Source: Bin80 sp965207565 (GTDB lineage: Bacteria > Bacteroidota > Rhodothermia > Rhodothermales > Bin80). Taken from it: DNA of 64,000 nt. How positions within the stretch are numbered: the first letter of the stretch is position 1; every line of letters starts with the position of its first letter. Positions 17,822-27,471 of this stretch are shown in pieces. Made by a program: the position numbers and the translations under genes. The notes below the pieces were generated by a model. The model saw only the letters and a program-made list of their open reading frames with translations, searched no databases and was not told the origin of the DNA. Where the stretch lies: assembly GCA_965207565.1 (NCBI GenBank), contig CBDBMQ010000009.1, positions 124,001-188,000 of the forward strand. The letters run 5' to 3'.

Positions 17822-20586
17822 TAGAAGCGGTAGTTGAGTCCGACACTGACTTTACGTGGTGCCCCAAAGTTTCCCTGGCGATAGAAAAATTCATCCAGGC
17901 TGTTGAGTCCACCTACCTGTGCACCTGTCCGCCGAAAGAGCTCCAGGGTGACTGATTCATCCGCACGTCCGGTATCGTCGTACACGCCAACTTCCTGGAC
18001 GGTATCAAAGACATTCTGGGCCTGCAGGAATAATTGCACGTTCGGTCGGATTCCAGGGATCCGATAGTACATCCGTATGTCCGTTCCAAAGATGAGTGGT
18101 TTGTTTGCGTTGTTCTTTTTTACCGAGCGGATAAACTCCCGCACTGTCGTATAAGGCGTACCGCTTTGTAGACGGTTGATCAGCGTGATAGATAGTCCTG
18201 AGAGTGGTTTCAGGGTAATCGTATTATTGAGTACATGTCTGCGGTCCCAATCCAGTCGAACGAGGGAAAGGATTTCATCCAGGCCGGCCTGTTGGCGACC
18301 AAAAGCTTCTCCAGGACTGGAGGCGGTACCCTCCGCGAATTGCAGTGTGTAGTCAATGGTCCAGCTCAAGGGGCCGCCGGGGCGTTGGAACAGGGAAAGC
18401 GTGAGCCCTCGGATGGTGCCGTAATCTCGGTTAATCCACCGAATTATAAAGTCGCCCTGCGGGGTTCGGGAAATTTCCTGTCCTGTCAAGTTCCGCACAT
18501 CCTTCGAAAAGATGGTGATCTCCATCCCAATGCTACGGGTGAATCCCTGTTGCAGCCCGATTTCAAACGAAAGGGTACGTTCAGGATTGATTCCGGGATT
18601 GCCGAATGAATTGGACAAGGAAGCAGGGTTGACCTCGTATTCAGGGTTTGTGTAAAGTAGTCCGAACGAAGGAATCTGGAAGAAGAGCCCCGCCGAAAAA
18701 CGCATCACACCGGTTTCCGAGATGGGGAATGCCACCCCCAGACGGGGACTAAGCTGTATATCTATTTTGGCAGGCTCCCGGTTGGAGCGTGTACTCCCTG
18801 GATTATCTGGATCGGGGATTTCTTCAAGCTCTCCTTGCCCCCAATCAATCGGAGATAAATAATCTGGGTCAAAGTAATCAAAACGCAGGCCTGCATTTAC
18901 AATCAGCCCCGTAAACTCCATTTTATCCTGGATATACGCGGACAGCTCAACAGGCTTCGCCTGAAGGAGATTGTCGGCGAACTGGTCAGGAGACGGTTGA
19001 GGCAGATTCCCTGTCCGGAAGGAACGTTCAATACCAAAATTCCGGTTATCCAGGGTATGCCAGCGGGTTTGGACCCCTATTTTGACAAGGTGAACCCGAT
19101 TGAGTTGATGAGAGTAATCTGCTACAACCGTATGTGTTGCCGTGAGTTGGTCGCTGTTGGATAGGTCGTTGCCGCTGACGGCAAATGCATTGGCCCCCTG
19201 TAGGAACCCAAAATCACTACTCACATAGCGTTCATCAAAAGGTGACTCGTACAGATATACATCCGTCTTATCATGCAGATAGCTGTACGACAGATTGGCA
19301 AATGCACTATTGCCGATGGTATAGTGTACTCCTAGGATGTGTGTCTGGTTAAAAAAATGAACGGTGTTAATCCCGTCAGGAGTGTACTTGCGAAAGTGGC
19401 TGTACGGCTGGAAGGTGCCTGACTGGATAAAAACATTGTAATCAAGCTTCAGCCGGGAGGTCAGTGAATAACCAACGGAAGCATTTACAGACACGCGATC
19501 CGTGCGGTTACGGGGGACAAAATCTCCATCTCCCGAAGAGGCAATGATCCAAGCCTCTGGAGGGAGTCCGGTATTCAGGTTTTGGGATGAATCCGATGGC
19601 GCGAATAAATTTCGTCCAATAAAATGTGAGTTATCCTGTAGATATCGAACCGTGGCCTGGATTCCGAAACGGTCACGAATGATCGGGCCTCCCAGAGATG
19701 CCTGGACATCAACCAAGTTTGGCAGGCTGGCTGCATCGGCATAGGAGACCGTGTCTGGAGCAAAGTCGGAGAACGAGAGTGCCTGCCCGGGGTCCGTGGT
19801 TCGGCTGACAAACTCCAGATCCCGATTACTCGCGATTGCTCCTGCGTAGGCGAGGAGCGACCCACTCCATTTGTCGGGTACATCTTTGGTGACAATATTT
19901 ACAACACCGCTGGTCGCCTGACCATATTCAGCATTGAAGACACCACTAATGACCTCCAGACTTTCCACCATGTTCTGTTCAATATCGAACGCGGCATCCT
20001 TGCTGAAGGCATTGGTAATGGGAACTCCATTGACCAAGTAGGTCACTTCGCCGGTCCGCCCCCCGCGGAAGTGTCCGTCAACGACACCCGCCTGCAGGTT
20101 GATCGCATCCTGCACGTTGGTGACTGGCAAAACTTCAAGTTGCTCGGCATCAATTACCGATGTTGTTGTCGTGCGGTCCATTTCCACAATGGGGCGCTCG
20201 GCAACAACCACTACCTCCTCCCCCTCAATCGTCTCCTCACGCAACTCAAAGTTAACGGTGGATGTCTGATCCTGCACTACGCGCACATTCTGCGTAGTCA
20301 CGGTTGCAAAGCCGATGAAAGAGGCTTGAATGCTGTAGGTCCCAGGAGGGACATTCAGGATATGATAATATCCATCTATATCCGTCACTCCACCGATTGA
20401 GGTCCCGGCGATCACCACATTGACACCAGGTAATCCCAGATCCGTACCTGCTTCTACAACTCTCCCAGCAACCTTTCCGGTCGGGCCGCTGGTGGGGCGG
20501 GCAGATAGACTTCCCGCCCCACCAATATAAAGCAAGAGTAGGATCACGCAGAATCCAGTATGCTTGCGCCCCGATACAGCTTGCAT
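17821..20586 (-). CDS. TonB-dependent outer membrane receptor with carboxypeptidase-regulatory-like domain
   Basis: A 921-residue receptor. A signal peptide (about 1-30) is followed by a CarboxypepD_reg-like domain (GKVAGRVVEAGTDLGLPGVNV ... GYYHILNVPPGTYSIQASFIGF), a plug (EQLEVLPVTNVQDAINLQAGVV, RGGRTGEVTYLVNGVPI, IEQNMVESLEVISGVFNAEYG) and a long beta-barrel ending in VGLNYRF with a terminal Phe. Such proteins import glycans or other large ligands using TonB energy. It is joined to its upstream and downstream neighbours by 1-nt TAATG overlaps, so it belongs to the same transcript as the two T9SS cargo genes. No SusD homologue is present. The substrate is unknown; glycan uptake is suggested by the CBM9-like neighbour. 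Confidence 0.9.
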   Translation of the reverse strand: MQAVSGRKHTGFCVILLLLYIGGAGSLSARPTSGPTGKVAGRVVEAGTDLGLPGVNVVIAGTSIGGVTDIDGYYHILNVPPGTYSIQASFIGFATVTTQNVRVVQDQTSTVNFELREETIEGEEVVVVAERPIVEMDRTTTTSVIDAEQLEVLPVTNVQDAINLQAGVVDGHFRGGRTGEVTYLVNGVPITNAFSKDAAFDIEQNMVESLEVISGVFNAEYGQATSGVVNIVTKDVPDKWSGSLLAYAGAIASNRDLEFVSRTTDPGQALSFSDFAPDTVSYADAASLPNLVDVQASLGGPIIRDRFGIQATVRYLQDNSHFIGRNLFAPSDSSQNLNTGLPPEAWIIASSGDGDFVPRNRTDRVSVNASVGYSLTSRLKLDYNVFIQSGTFQPYSHFRKYTPDGINTVHFFNQTHILGVHYTIGNSAFANLSYSYLHDKTDVYLYESPFDERYVSSDFGFLQGANAFAVSGNDLSNSDQLTATHTVVADYSHQLNRVHLVKIGVQTRWHTLDNRNFGIERSFRTGNLPQPSPDQFADNLLQAKPVELSAYIQDKMEFTGLIVNAGLRFDYFDPDYLSPIDWGQGELEEIPDPDNPGSTRSNREPAKIDIQLSPRLGVAFPISETGVMRFSAGLFFQIPSFGLLYTNPEYEVNPASLSNSFGNPGINPERTLSFEIGLQQGFTRSIGMEITIFSKDVRNLTGQEISRTPQGDFIIRWINRDYGTIRGLTLSLFQRPGGPLSWTIDYTLQFAEGTASSPGEAFGRQQAGLDEILSLVRLDWDRRHVLNNTITLKPLSGLSITLINRLQSGTPYTTVREFIRSVKKNNANKPLIFGTDIRMYYRIPGIRPNVQLFLQAQNVFDTVQEVGVYDDTGRADESVTLELFRRTGAQVGGLNSLDEFFYRQGNFGAPRKVSVGLNYRF

Positions 20587-23144
20587 TATTTGACCAAGGT
20601 CATGCGCCGAGTCATAAGTACTGACGATCCTGTTTCGAGTCTGTACAGGTAGATGCCTGAGGCTAATTCTGAGCCATTAAACTCGACCGTGTATCTGCCT
20701 GCTGTATAGGGTTGTTGATTCAGAAGAGTTGCAACGGTTCTCCCCATGGAATCAAAAACTCGAAGTGTAACGACTTCAGACTCGGGCAGTGCGAATTGGA
20801 TCAAAGTACTCGGGTTGAAGGGATTTGGATAATTCTGGTCCAATGCGATCTCATCTGGGATTCCGTCTGCGTCTTCAACACTGGTCTGGGTTACATCGGT
20901 TACCGTCACCGCCAGGTTAAAGCTCATGCCTCCATAGGCCGTATCATCACTGGTTGCCGTATGCACGAGTGTCACCGATTCATTGTCTCCATCCAAATCC
21001 ACCGCCGACATGACCATGACTGGCTGAGCTGTAGCCCAGTTTGCGGATGTGAATGTCAGTCCAGTGAATTCCGTCTCTGCATTCCCGTCATTGTCGAGCG
21101 TGAGGGACGTTCCGGCCTGCCCCGTAATCGCCACCGTCACATCCGCCGTGGGCTGTGAGGCCAGTTTCACATAGTAGGTTTGAGATGCGCCTTCATTCAA
21201 GGCCAGGGTGGTAATGGCTGAACCATCCGCCATTGCAGAAAAACTTATCCCTGCCGCCGTCATCATACTTTGAGCATCCCTGCCAACGAGCGCCACAGCA
21301 GGCCACTGTGCTGGCGTATTCCACCACTGTCCATCTGCATTTGCTTTGATGGACCATTGAATCTGATTATCACGGTTCGCTCCATCGCCATCATTTAGGA
21401 CGAAGTTGAAGGGGTAATAATGAATGTCCGAGTCAGTGGGGAGATCAACAACTGCATCCATCATCTCCGTATTTTGAATCTGATCCAAGGGGATTAGGCC
21501 AAGCATTTTATAGCCAACGACCTGGTCACCATCCATGAGTTGATCGTAGATGGCTCCTGCTCCTTGTGGAGCGCCGTCAATACTCCAGCCTACATATACA
21601 TGTGGTGTTGAGCCACCCTTTGTGCCATCTCCCTGGGCAAGGAAACGAAACTGGTAGTCCGCAAATTCTCCACGCTCCATGTCCTGGTGGGGGGAGCCAA
21701 TGAAGATCCCACCACCAGCCACGTCTCTTACATCATAGTTGCCCCAGCCAAACTCAATACTGTCATTTTGCCAAGAATCGGCAATACTGGCTTCGGTTCC
21801 CTGCAACGTGACCTGATCATCCGTGACCTCTACATAGAGATAGAGTTCGGGGGGATCAGCACGATAGCCGGCCCACAAATTAGCACTAATATCTTCGTCT
21901 GTGGTTGCACTGCCCGAGTCCCCAGGCTTTGAGTGTGCCACGTTGAGTTCAAAGGGCATATATCCTTCTGGGAACCCGTCCGCGATATTCTCAAATGAAT
22001 CGCCAAACAGTAAATCATCCAAGTGATCCACTTCCTCCATGGACAACTCAGCGATATAAGGCTGGACGGGAAGGTTTTCATTTACAACACTTGCTGTACT
22101 CATAGAGACGTCAGTGTTCTCAACGCCGGAGTCGCTAAGCGTTGTGACTGCATAATACAGTGTGAGAGGGAGCAGAGATGCATGTGGAATTTCAATCTTG
22201 TGAGATGCGGAAGTAGCATCCACTCCGACCTGTGCGGCCAGAGACACTCCGGCTCCCCCAACATCCGTGATTTCTTTCGGGCTGAAATACACTTTGTATG
22301 CATTTGCACCGTCGATACTCATCCAGGACACTGTATTACTATCGGCGGTAGCCACAGCAGAGACTCCCGCAGCTGCTGGTGGTGGTGCGGTTTGATCAGA
22401 GAGGTCTAGATCCGCGGCCCCGATGTAGACATCATCCAGATAAATTGTTCCTCCACCTGTATTATTGTCAAAGTGGACTCCAAGGTTCTGAACATTCGTC
22501 CACTCAAATTCTTGCCATAACTCAGGGTTATCGGCGGTATTGGGTCCTAGCTCATCAGAAACGCCGACCCCAAAAGCCCCCATGGACCATGCACCGGCAT
22601 ATTTCCATAGGCTATCCAAGCCATCCAATTCATTGGCTGCTTTGGCATCCTCCAGTTCGGTGTACGTGGGTGGGGGAAGGGGTATAGAGACCTCGTGCCA
22701 CTGACCATCGCGCATGTCCTCAGGGATGCGCCAGGCCAGGCGGAAGGGCAGGTCAGCCGATCCGTCGTTTGCGTCACTGTTATCGGTTTTGTCCTCAAGA
22801 AGTAATTGAACATTGGCCATACCCGCATTTGCGGGGTCAACCCAGATTCGGGCATGGAGAACATCCCCGTCCATCCGGTTTTGTGACATATCAACCCCTA
22901 CATCTGCCGGGAAGCGGAATGCGTTGAACGACCAGTTGCCATATACATATTCTATGATCTTGTTTGTAGGATCAGTTGGATCGTCAATCACGTTGCCCTG
23001 TGCCTCTGGAACCATCGTGTTGACTCCGTCAACAAAGAAGATGAAGTTGTCCCCAAGTGGTGGGCCGGCTTCCTGTCCGTGCACGTTTGTAACTCCCGCA
23101 AGCACGAGAGCAAGGGATAGTAATGGGGTAAGTGTATGTTTCAT
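20586..23144 (-). CDS. T9SS-secreted protein with CBM9/DOMON-like domain
   Basis: An 852-residue first gene of the operon. A signal peptide (MKHTLTPLLSLALVLAGVTN, cleavage near VHGQ) precedes a jelly-roll-like domain (about 30-245; GGGTIYLDDVYIG), a fibronectin-like domain (about 255-345) and a CBM9/DOMON-like sugar-binding domain (about 360-625; YLYVEVTDDQVTL ... DSIEFGWGNYDV). A Calx-beta-like repeat region follows, and then a canonical type A sorting domain (DQNYPNPFNPSTLIQFALPE ... SGIYLYRLETG). It probably binds a polysaccharide at the cell surface for the TonB receptor encoded next. A TATCTTTG element lies about 100 bp upstream. Confidence 0.85.
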   Translation of the reverse strand: MKHTLTPLLSLALVLAGVTNVHGQEAGPPLGDNFIFFVDGVNTMVPEAQGNVIDDPTDPTNKIIEYVYGNWSFNAFRFPADVGVDMSQNRMDGDVLHARIWVDPANAGMANVQLLLEDKTDNSDANDGSADLPFRLAWRIPEDMRDGQWHEVSIPLPPPTYTELEDAKAANELDGLDSLWKYAGAWSMGAFGVGVSDELGPNTADNPELWQEFEWTNVQNLGVHFDNNTGGGTIYLDDVYIGAADLDLSDQTAPPPAAAGVSAVATADSNTVSWMSIDGANAYKVYFSPKEITDVGGAGVSLAAQVGVDATSASHKIEIPHASLLPLTLYYAVTTLSDSGVENTDVSMSTASVVNENLPVQPYIAELSMEEVDHLDDLLFGDSFENIADGFPEGYMPFELNVAHSKPGDSGSATTDEDISANLWAGYRADPPELYLYVEVTDDQVTLQGTEASIADSWQNDSIEFGWGNYDVRDVAGGGIFIGSPHQDMERGEFADYQFRFLAQGDGTKGGSTPHVYVGWSIDGAPQGAGAIYDQLMDGDQVVGYKMLGLIPLDQIQNTEMMDAVVDLPTDSDIHYYPFNFVLNDGDGANRDNQIQWSIKANADGQWWNTPAQWPAVALVGRDAQSMMTAAGISFSAMADGSAITTLALNEGASQTYYVKLASQPTADVTVAITGQAGTSLTLDNDGNAETEFTGLTFTSANWATAQPVMVMSAVDLDGDNESVTLVHTATSDDTAYGGMSFNLAVTVTDVTQTSVEDADGIPDEIALDQNYPNPFNPSTLIQFALPESEVVTLRVFDSMGRTVATLLNQQPYTAGRYTVEFNGSELASGIYLYRLETGSSVLMTRRMTLVK

Positions 23145-23450
23145 GGATTTCCTAACAATTTGTTATGTGAAATAAAAACCTCGTAGTATAAATAGGTTGC
23201 CAATAAGCTTACAAGGCATGACCTATGAATATTTCTGCGGACAGCAAAGATACGAAAAGATTTCCATAAATGCCTCATGGAACAATTTGCTTGGTGAGTA
23301 AAAAAAAATCGAAAAACGCGTCAAATCATGACGCCAGCCCTTGAGTCATCTGTCAGATAGGGTTTCAACAGGGTCTGCCCAAAAGGACTCCCGGTTGGGA
23401 GTCCTTTCAGGTTGAGTAATTCGGGGATCAATCTGAGGAGATCCCTATCG
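23145..23450. promoter_or_regulatory. operon leader with candidate -7 box and a perfect palindrome
   Basis: 306 bp ahead of the T9SS/TonB operon. On the minus strand 23245-23252 reads TATCTTTG, a TAnnTTTG -7 match about 100 bp from the start codon. A perfect 6-1-6 palindrome (TAACAA-T-TTGTTA) lies at 23153-23165, eight bases upstream of the start codon, and could bind a regulator such as the nearby LacI protein. That link is inference; I see no matching copy elsewhere. Confidence 0.35.
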
Positions 23451-24635
23451 TCACCGTGATGATTGGGATGGTATTCGGCCCAGGAATTGTTGCACGGCTG
23501 AGTGATCAGGGTTGATACGAGCGGCCTGCTGCCAGGCCTCTGTCGCCAAGGCGGCACGGTTTGTTTTTTCGTACACAGTCCCTAAGCTCAGCCAGGCAAG
23601 TACATAGGTTGAATCAGCAGCCAAAATTCGCAGCAGCTTTTTTTCAGCATTCGCAAGGTTTCCAATGTCCGCCTCCAGTGTGGCGATGTGGAACTGCAGG
23701 TTCAGATTATCCGGGCGAAGTGCTTGGGCAATAAGGTATCTTTTTAGAGATTCTTCAAGACGGTCGGAACGGCGAAGTGCAGTGGCATAGTCCACCTGTG
23801 CTTGAAAATTAGTCGGTTGCGTCTCTGCAACGTTTGCCAATTGCCCCCGCCTTTGCTCAATCTCTCGGAGCGAGTCTGCCTCTGAGAAGAATTTGGCGGA
23901 TTGCTCCAGGAACCCGGATTGCTGCAGCGCCTGCCCCAGGAGGTATCGAGGCTCGGCATGGTGCGGGTATTCTGTGATGATAGGCTGCAAAAGTGTGATC
24001 GCTCCATCCAAATGGCCGAGTCGTAACAGAAGCCTTCCCTGCCGGAGCAGGTCTGGAAGGTGATCAGGGCGAATTGCCAGGGCGATCCCGCTCCGCTCCA
24101 GGGCTTCGGGATCATTTCCCTGTTCTTCCAGAAAATCAGCAAAGCTCGTATGTGCAGGCCCGTACAGAGAGTCTAAACGAATTGCCTGTTCGAACGCGGC
24201 GGCGGCGCTGTCAGGTTGCGATAAAGCATTGTAAACGACTCCTGCAGCATGCCAGGAGTTTGCAGAAGTGCCGTCCTCTGTGGCCTGAACAAATTGCGCA
24301 AGTGCGCTCCGGTACTGTTTCTGAAAATAATAGATGTTCCCAAGGTTGTGTCGAACACCTGGGTAATCAGGTTCAAGATCAATCACAGCCAGATACGCAG
24401 CTTCCGCATGATCCCACTGCTCAAGTTCGAAATATATCCGTCCACGAAGGAAGTGTGCATCAGAGGAATTGCTGTTGTGTGCCAGTGCGCTATCGGCGAA
24501 TCTGAGGGCTCCGGTGTAGTCGCCAGCTTGGAATGCTTCATTGCCTCTGAGAATGAATTCGGTGACATCGGGCTGCCTGTCCGAAGGAGTACAGCCAAAG
24601 AGCATCAGTACGACGGATAGGGCTAGAACTCTCAT
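23451..24635 (-). CDS. TPR-repeat lipoprotein
   Basis: A 394-residue exported protein with a lipobox at LMLFGC (Cys15) and about nine tetratricopeptide repeats filling the rest (for example GNEAFQAGDYTGALRFADSAL, HNLGNIYYFQKQYRSALAQF, AWLSLGTVYEKTNRAALATEAW). TPR proteins act as scaffolds. The start overlaps the stop of the upstream FG-GAP gene as ATGA (24632-24635), so the two are coupled and probably work together at the outer membrane or periplasm. The last residues (SSR) are close to the start of the operon leader of the next unit. Confidence 0.82.
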   Translation of the reverse strand: MRVLALSVVLMLFGCTPSDRQPDVTEFILRGNEAFQAGDYTGALRFADSALAHNSNSSDAHFLRGRIYFELEQWDHAEAAYLAVIDLEPDYPGVRHNLGNIYYFQKQYRSALAQFVQATEDGTSANSWHAAGVVYNALSQPDSAAAAFEQAIRLDSLYGPAHTSFADFLEEQGNDPEALERSGIALAIRPDHLPDLLRQGRLLLRLGHLDGAITLLQPIITEYPHHAEPRYLLGQALQQSGFLEQSAKFFSEADSLREIEQRRGQLANVAETQPTNFQAQVDYATALRRSDRLEESLKRYLIAQALRPDNLNLQFHIATLEADIGNLANAEKKLLRILAADSTYVLAWLSLGTVYEKTNRAALATEAWQQAARINPDHSAVQQFLGRIPSQSSR

Positions 24636-26263
24636 AGATCTGTTTCCCGTAACTGGAGGGTTTGGTTGGCAGGAATATTCGTGCGTCGTGTGACGATGCC
24701 ACTCGGCCAGAATGCGGTGAGCGTATCCACATGTTGGATGTTTCCAAGCCCGATCGTCACCACCCTTTCGGACTGAGACGCGTAGCTGTGTCCTGCCCGA
24801 ATCCGACGGAATTGTTTCTGCGATCCCGTCTGAAGGATAATGGTTGCATCCACGGACATGCCTTGCAACTGGATACGTATGTAGTTCACCCCAAGGGGGA
24901 GGTCATTGCGAAATAACCGGGCGCTTCCATTGTTTTCCGTGATCAGAACGTCAAGGTCCCCATCAAGATCAATATCTGCAGTCAGGGCACCTCTTCCGAC
25001 CATGGGGAGGGTCAGTCCAAGTCTTTGGGATTCGTCGGTGAACACGCCGTGACCGTCATTCAGGAAAAGTTGGGGGAGCTGTTTGTAACTTGCAATGTCA
25101 CTTCGCTCACTGGCCTGTGGATTGATATGGCCATTGGCGGCCAATAGATCCAGGTCTCCATCTAAATCGGCATCAAATAAAACCATGCCGAAGGTGAGTG
25201 CCGGAAGACTCAAGGGGCCGATTCTGCTGTTAGGGCCTCTTTCTTCGAAGAATCCTGACGGGGTATGCCGGTAGACACCGTTCATTTGATCCTCAAAATG
25301 CCCGATAAAAATAGTCGGTTCCTCTGTAGGATCCACGATACCTGCATCCATCCCCATTCCCGCACGAGCACGGCCCCGGGAATCTAATGCCATCCCTCGG
25401 GAAAGCCCAACTTCCTCAAAAGAACCATCCTGAAGATTCAGAAATAACTGATCGGGATCTGTGTCGTTTGCAAGGACAATGTCAGGCCACTGATCCCGAT
25501 TCACATCCATCGTGATGACACCTAACGTTTTTCCAGATCCCGACAATCCAGAGGTTTGGGTACGCTCAATGAAGGTCCCATCGCCGCGATTGAGGTAGAA
25601 GCGTCCGGGAGTACCCGTATAGAGCTCTGGGGTACAATAGCGTTTTTGCACCCCGTCACTGGTACAAATCAGATCAGTGTCTACCGACCAGTCAACGTAT
25701 CCGGTTACATATAAGTCCAGCCATCCATCCCGATTGGCATCTAGGAAGATTGCTGCGACGTTCCACTCTGGGGGCGCATCCAGGCCGGATGCAAGCGTTG
25801 CATCGCGAAATCTATCTCCCTCATTGAGGAGCAGATAATTCTTTTCAAGGGTTGTAAGGTATAGATCCTCATCCCCATCACGATCAATGTCCCCCGAGAT
25901 GACCCCCATCCCATAGCCACTGATCAGCGAGAGATCCATTTCATCGGTCACATCCCGAAAGCGGCCATCGCCGATGCCTTGATACAACCAGAGTCCACGG
26001 CTGATGGAATCGTTCCAGGCCGATCCCGCCACAAGGGCAAGGTCAATAAGGTCGTCCTGGTTGTAGTCCAGAAATGCTCCGCCGCCGCCGAAAGTCTCCG
26101 GCAGATACCAATCTCCTTCTGCGCCATTGACATGTTTGAATCCGCCGAGTCCTGCCTGTTGTGTGATTTCAACAAATTGCCACTCCGGTTCTGGAGAAGT
26201 GCAGCCTGTATACAGGAATGCCGAAAATACAAGTAGGTAGATCAAGCGTTTATGTCTGTGCAT
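24632..26263 (-). CDS. FG-GAP/VCBS-repeat lipoprotein with ASPIC/UnbV domain
   Basis: I choose the ATG at 26263, which begins a lipoprotein signal (MHRHKRLIYLLVFSAFLYTGC); the frame is open to 26353. Repeats of the type DxNxDGxxDL (LDYNQDDLIDLALVAGSA, DIDRDGDEDLYLTTLE, DANRDGWLDLYVTGYVD, DADLDGDLDLLAANG) form a calcium-binding beta-propeller. The C-terminal 80 residues are an ASPIC/UnbV domain (NYIRIQLQG ... VVTIGLGN ... LTAFWPSG). Such proteins are common beside TPR proteins and TonB receptors in marine Bacteroidota, possibly for capture of surface ligands. The exact role is unknown. Confidence 0.87.
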   Translation of the reverse strand: MHRHKRLIYLLVFSAFLYTGCTSPEPEWQFVEITQQAGLGGFKHVNGAEGDWYLPETFGGGGAFLDYNQDDLIDLALVAGSAWNDSISRGLWLYQGIGDGRFRDVTDEMDLSLISGYGMGVISGDIDRDGDEDLYLTTLEKNYLLLNEGDRFRDATLASGLDAPPEWNVAAIFLDANRDGWLDLYVTGYVDWSVDTDLICTSDGVQKRYCTPELYTGTPGRFYLNRGDGTFIERTQTSGLSGSGKTLGVITMDVNRDQWPDIVLANDTDPDQLFLNLQDGSFEEVGLSRGMALDSRGRARAGMGMDAGIVDPTEEPTIFIGHFEDQMNGVYRHTPSGFFEERGPNSRIGPLSLPALTFGMVLFDADLDGDLDLLAANGHINPQASERSDIASYKQLPQLFLNDGHGVFTDESQRLGLTLPMVGRGALTADIDLDGDLDVLITENNGSARLFRNDLPLGVNYIRIQLQGMSVDATIILQTGSQKQFRRIRAGHSYASQSERVVTIGLGNIQHVDTLTAFWPSGIVTRRTNIPANQTLQLRETDL

Positions 26264-26478
26264 GATCGGCAATGAGAACAATGAGGCAGATGGTGTCTCT
26301 TGAGTGGTTCCTGTATAAGGGCAGATCGGAGCCTTCTGTGAGTTCCTGATCATGCAACCCGGTTGGAATGAGAGCCCTATTTACGTCCTGTCGTAAATCG
26401 TCTGCATTCGGCCATCGACACCAGTGGTGTATTCCTCATGCATTTCGTCAGTTGTCGTGCCCCTGCACGCGGGCTATG

Positions 26479-27471
26479 TCAGTATTTCTTTGAGGAAGAT
26501 TCCCTGATGATCAGTTCCAATTCAGCAGATTTTTCAGGATTTTTATACGGCGGCTCATCTGAGAGTTGATTCACCAGAAGCTCAACCGCATTCGTAGCTA
26601 ATTGTCCAATCGGAACATTCACCGTAGTGAGCGAAGGGGTCGAAAAATGAGCACTTCTTGTTCCATCAAAGCCGGTTACTGCGATTTCATCCGGTACGCT
26701 GACTCCATTTTCCAGGAGAGCCCGCATGGCACCAAGTGCGCTCAGATCATTGGCCGCTACAATCACGGTAGGGCGTGGGGATGAATCGAGAATTTTCTGT
26801 CCATTCTTGTATCCACATTCAAATGAAAAATCACCGGAATAATATATTACTTTGAGTCCATCCGGGGCGGTTTCAAGAAACCCCTGCTGTCGTTCCTGTG
26901 CATCAAAAGCATCGTTCGGCCCCCCGATATATGCAGCGCGTTTATGGCCGTGGTCAGCAATATGCCGGGCTATTTTTACCATCCCATCACGGTTATCGAA
27001 GTTTACCGAGAGCATTCCTGGTGTGGTTGAATGTGTGTTTAGAAAAACGACGGGAACTGATGAGCCAGTCAATGTAAGTACTCGCTCTGCCGAAAGCTCG
27101 GGGGCCATGATGATCAGTCCGTCAACCCGCTTGTACATTCCCCGAAGCGCAGCAATGAAATCGTGCTCCAAGCGTCTTGATGCACTGACCATCAGCAAAT
27201 AATCATGTTGTTTGATGCCATCATCAAGACCACTTAATAAGTCGGCAAAAAACTCTCCCGTAATGTGTGGCAAGATGGTTCCGATAGTGCCAGTAGCCTG
27301 TCCTAAAAGGCTTCGAGCTGCTGGGTTGGGAGTAAATTGCAGATCCTTAACGGCTTGCAATACGCGCCTGCGTTTGTCTTCACTGACGGGAGCAGAATCA
27401 TTAAGTACACGAGATACAGTGGAGATAGATACGTTAGCACGGCGTGCTACATCATGAACGGTCGGATCCAT
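26479..27471 (-). CDS. LacI-family transcriptional regulator
   Basis: About 330 residues. The N-terminal helix-turn-helix is typical (TVHDVARRANVSISTVSRVL) with the hinge helix (NPAARSLLGQATGTIG), followed by a periplasmic-binding-protein-like effector domain (VFLNTHSTTPGMLSVNFDNRDG, AYIGGPNDAFDAQERQQGF, AVTGFDGTRSAHFSTPSLTTV). It should sense a sugar. The ATG at 27471 (MDPTVHDVA) is preferred to 27480. Its position upstream of the T9SS/TonB operon suggests local control. A short inverted repeat (AGGTA-ATGA-TACCT, 27496-27509) in its own leader could be an autoregulatory operator; that is only a guess. Confidence 0.9.
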   Translation of the reverse strand: MDPTVHDVARRANVSISTVSRVLNDSAPVSEDKRRRVLQAVKDLQFTPNPAARSLLGQATGTIGTILPHITGEFFADLLSGLDDGIKQHDYLLMVSASRRLEHDFIAALRGMYKRVDGLIIMAPELSAERVLTLTGSSVPVVFLNTHSTTPGMLSVNFDNRDGMVKIARHIADHGHKRAAYIGGPNDAFDAQERQQGFLETAPDGLKVIYYSGDFSFECGYKNGQKILDSSPRPTVIVAANDLSALGAMRALLENGVSVPDEIAVTGFDGTRSAHFSTPSLTTVNVPIGQLATNAVELLVNQLSDEPPYKNPEKSAELELIIRESSSKKY

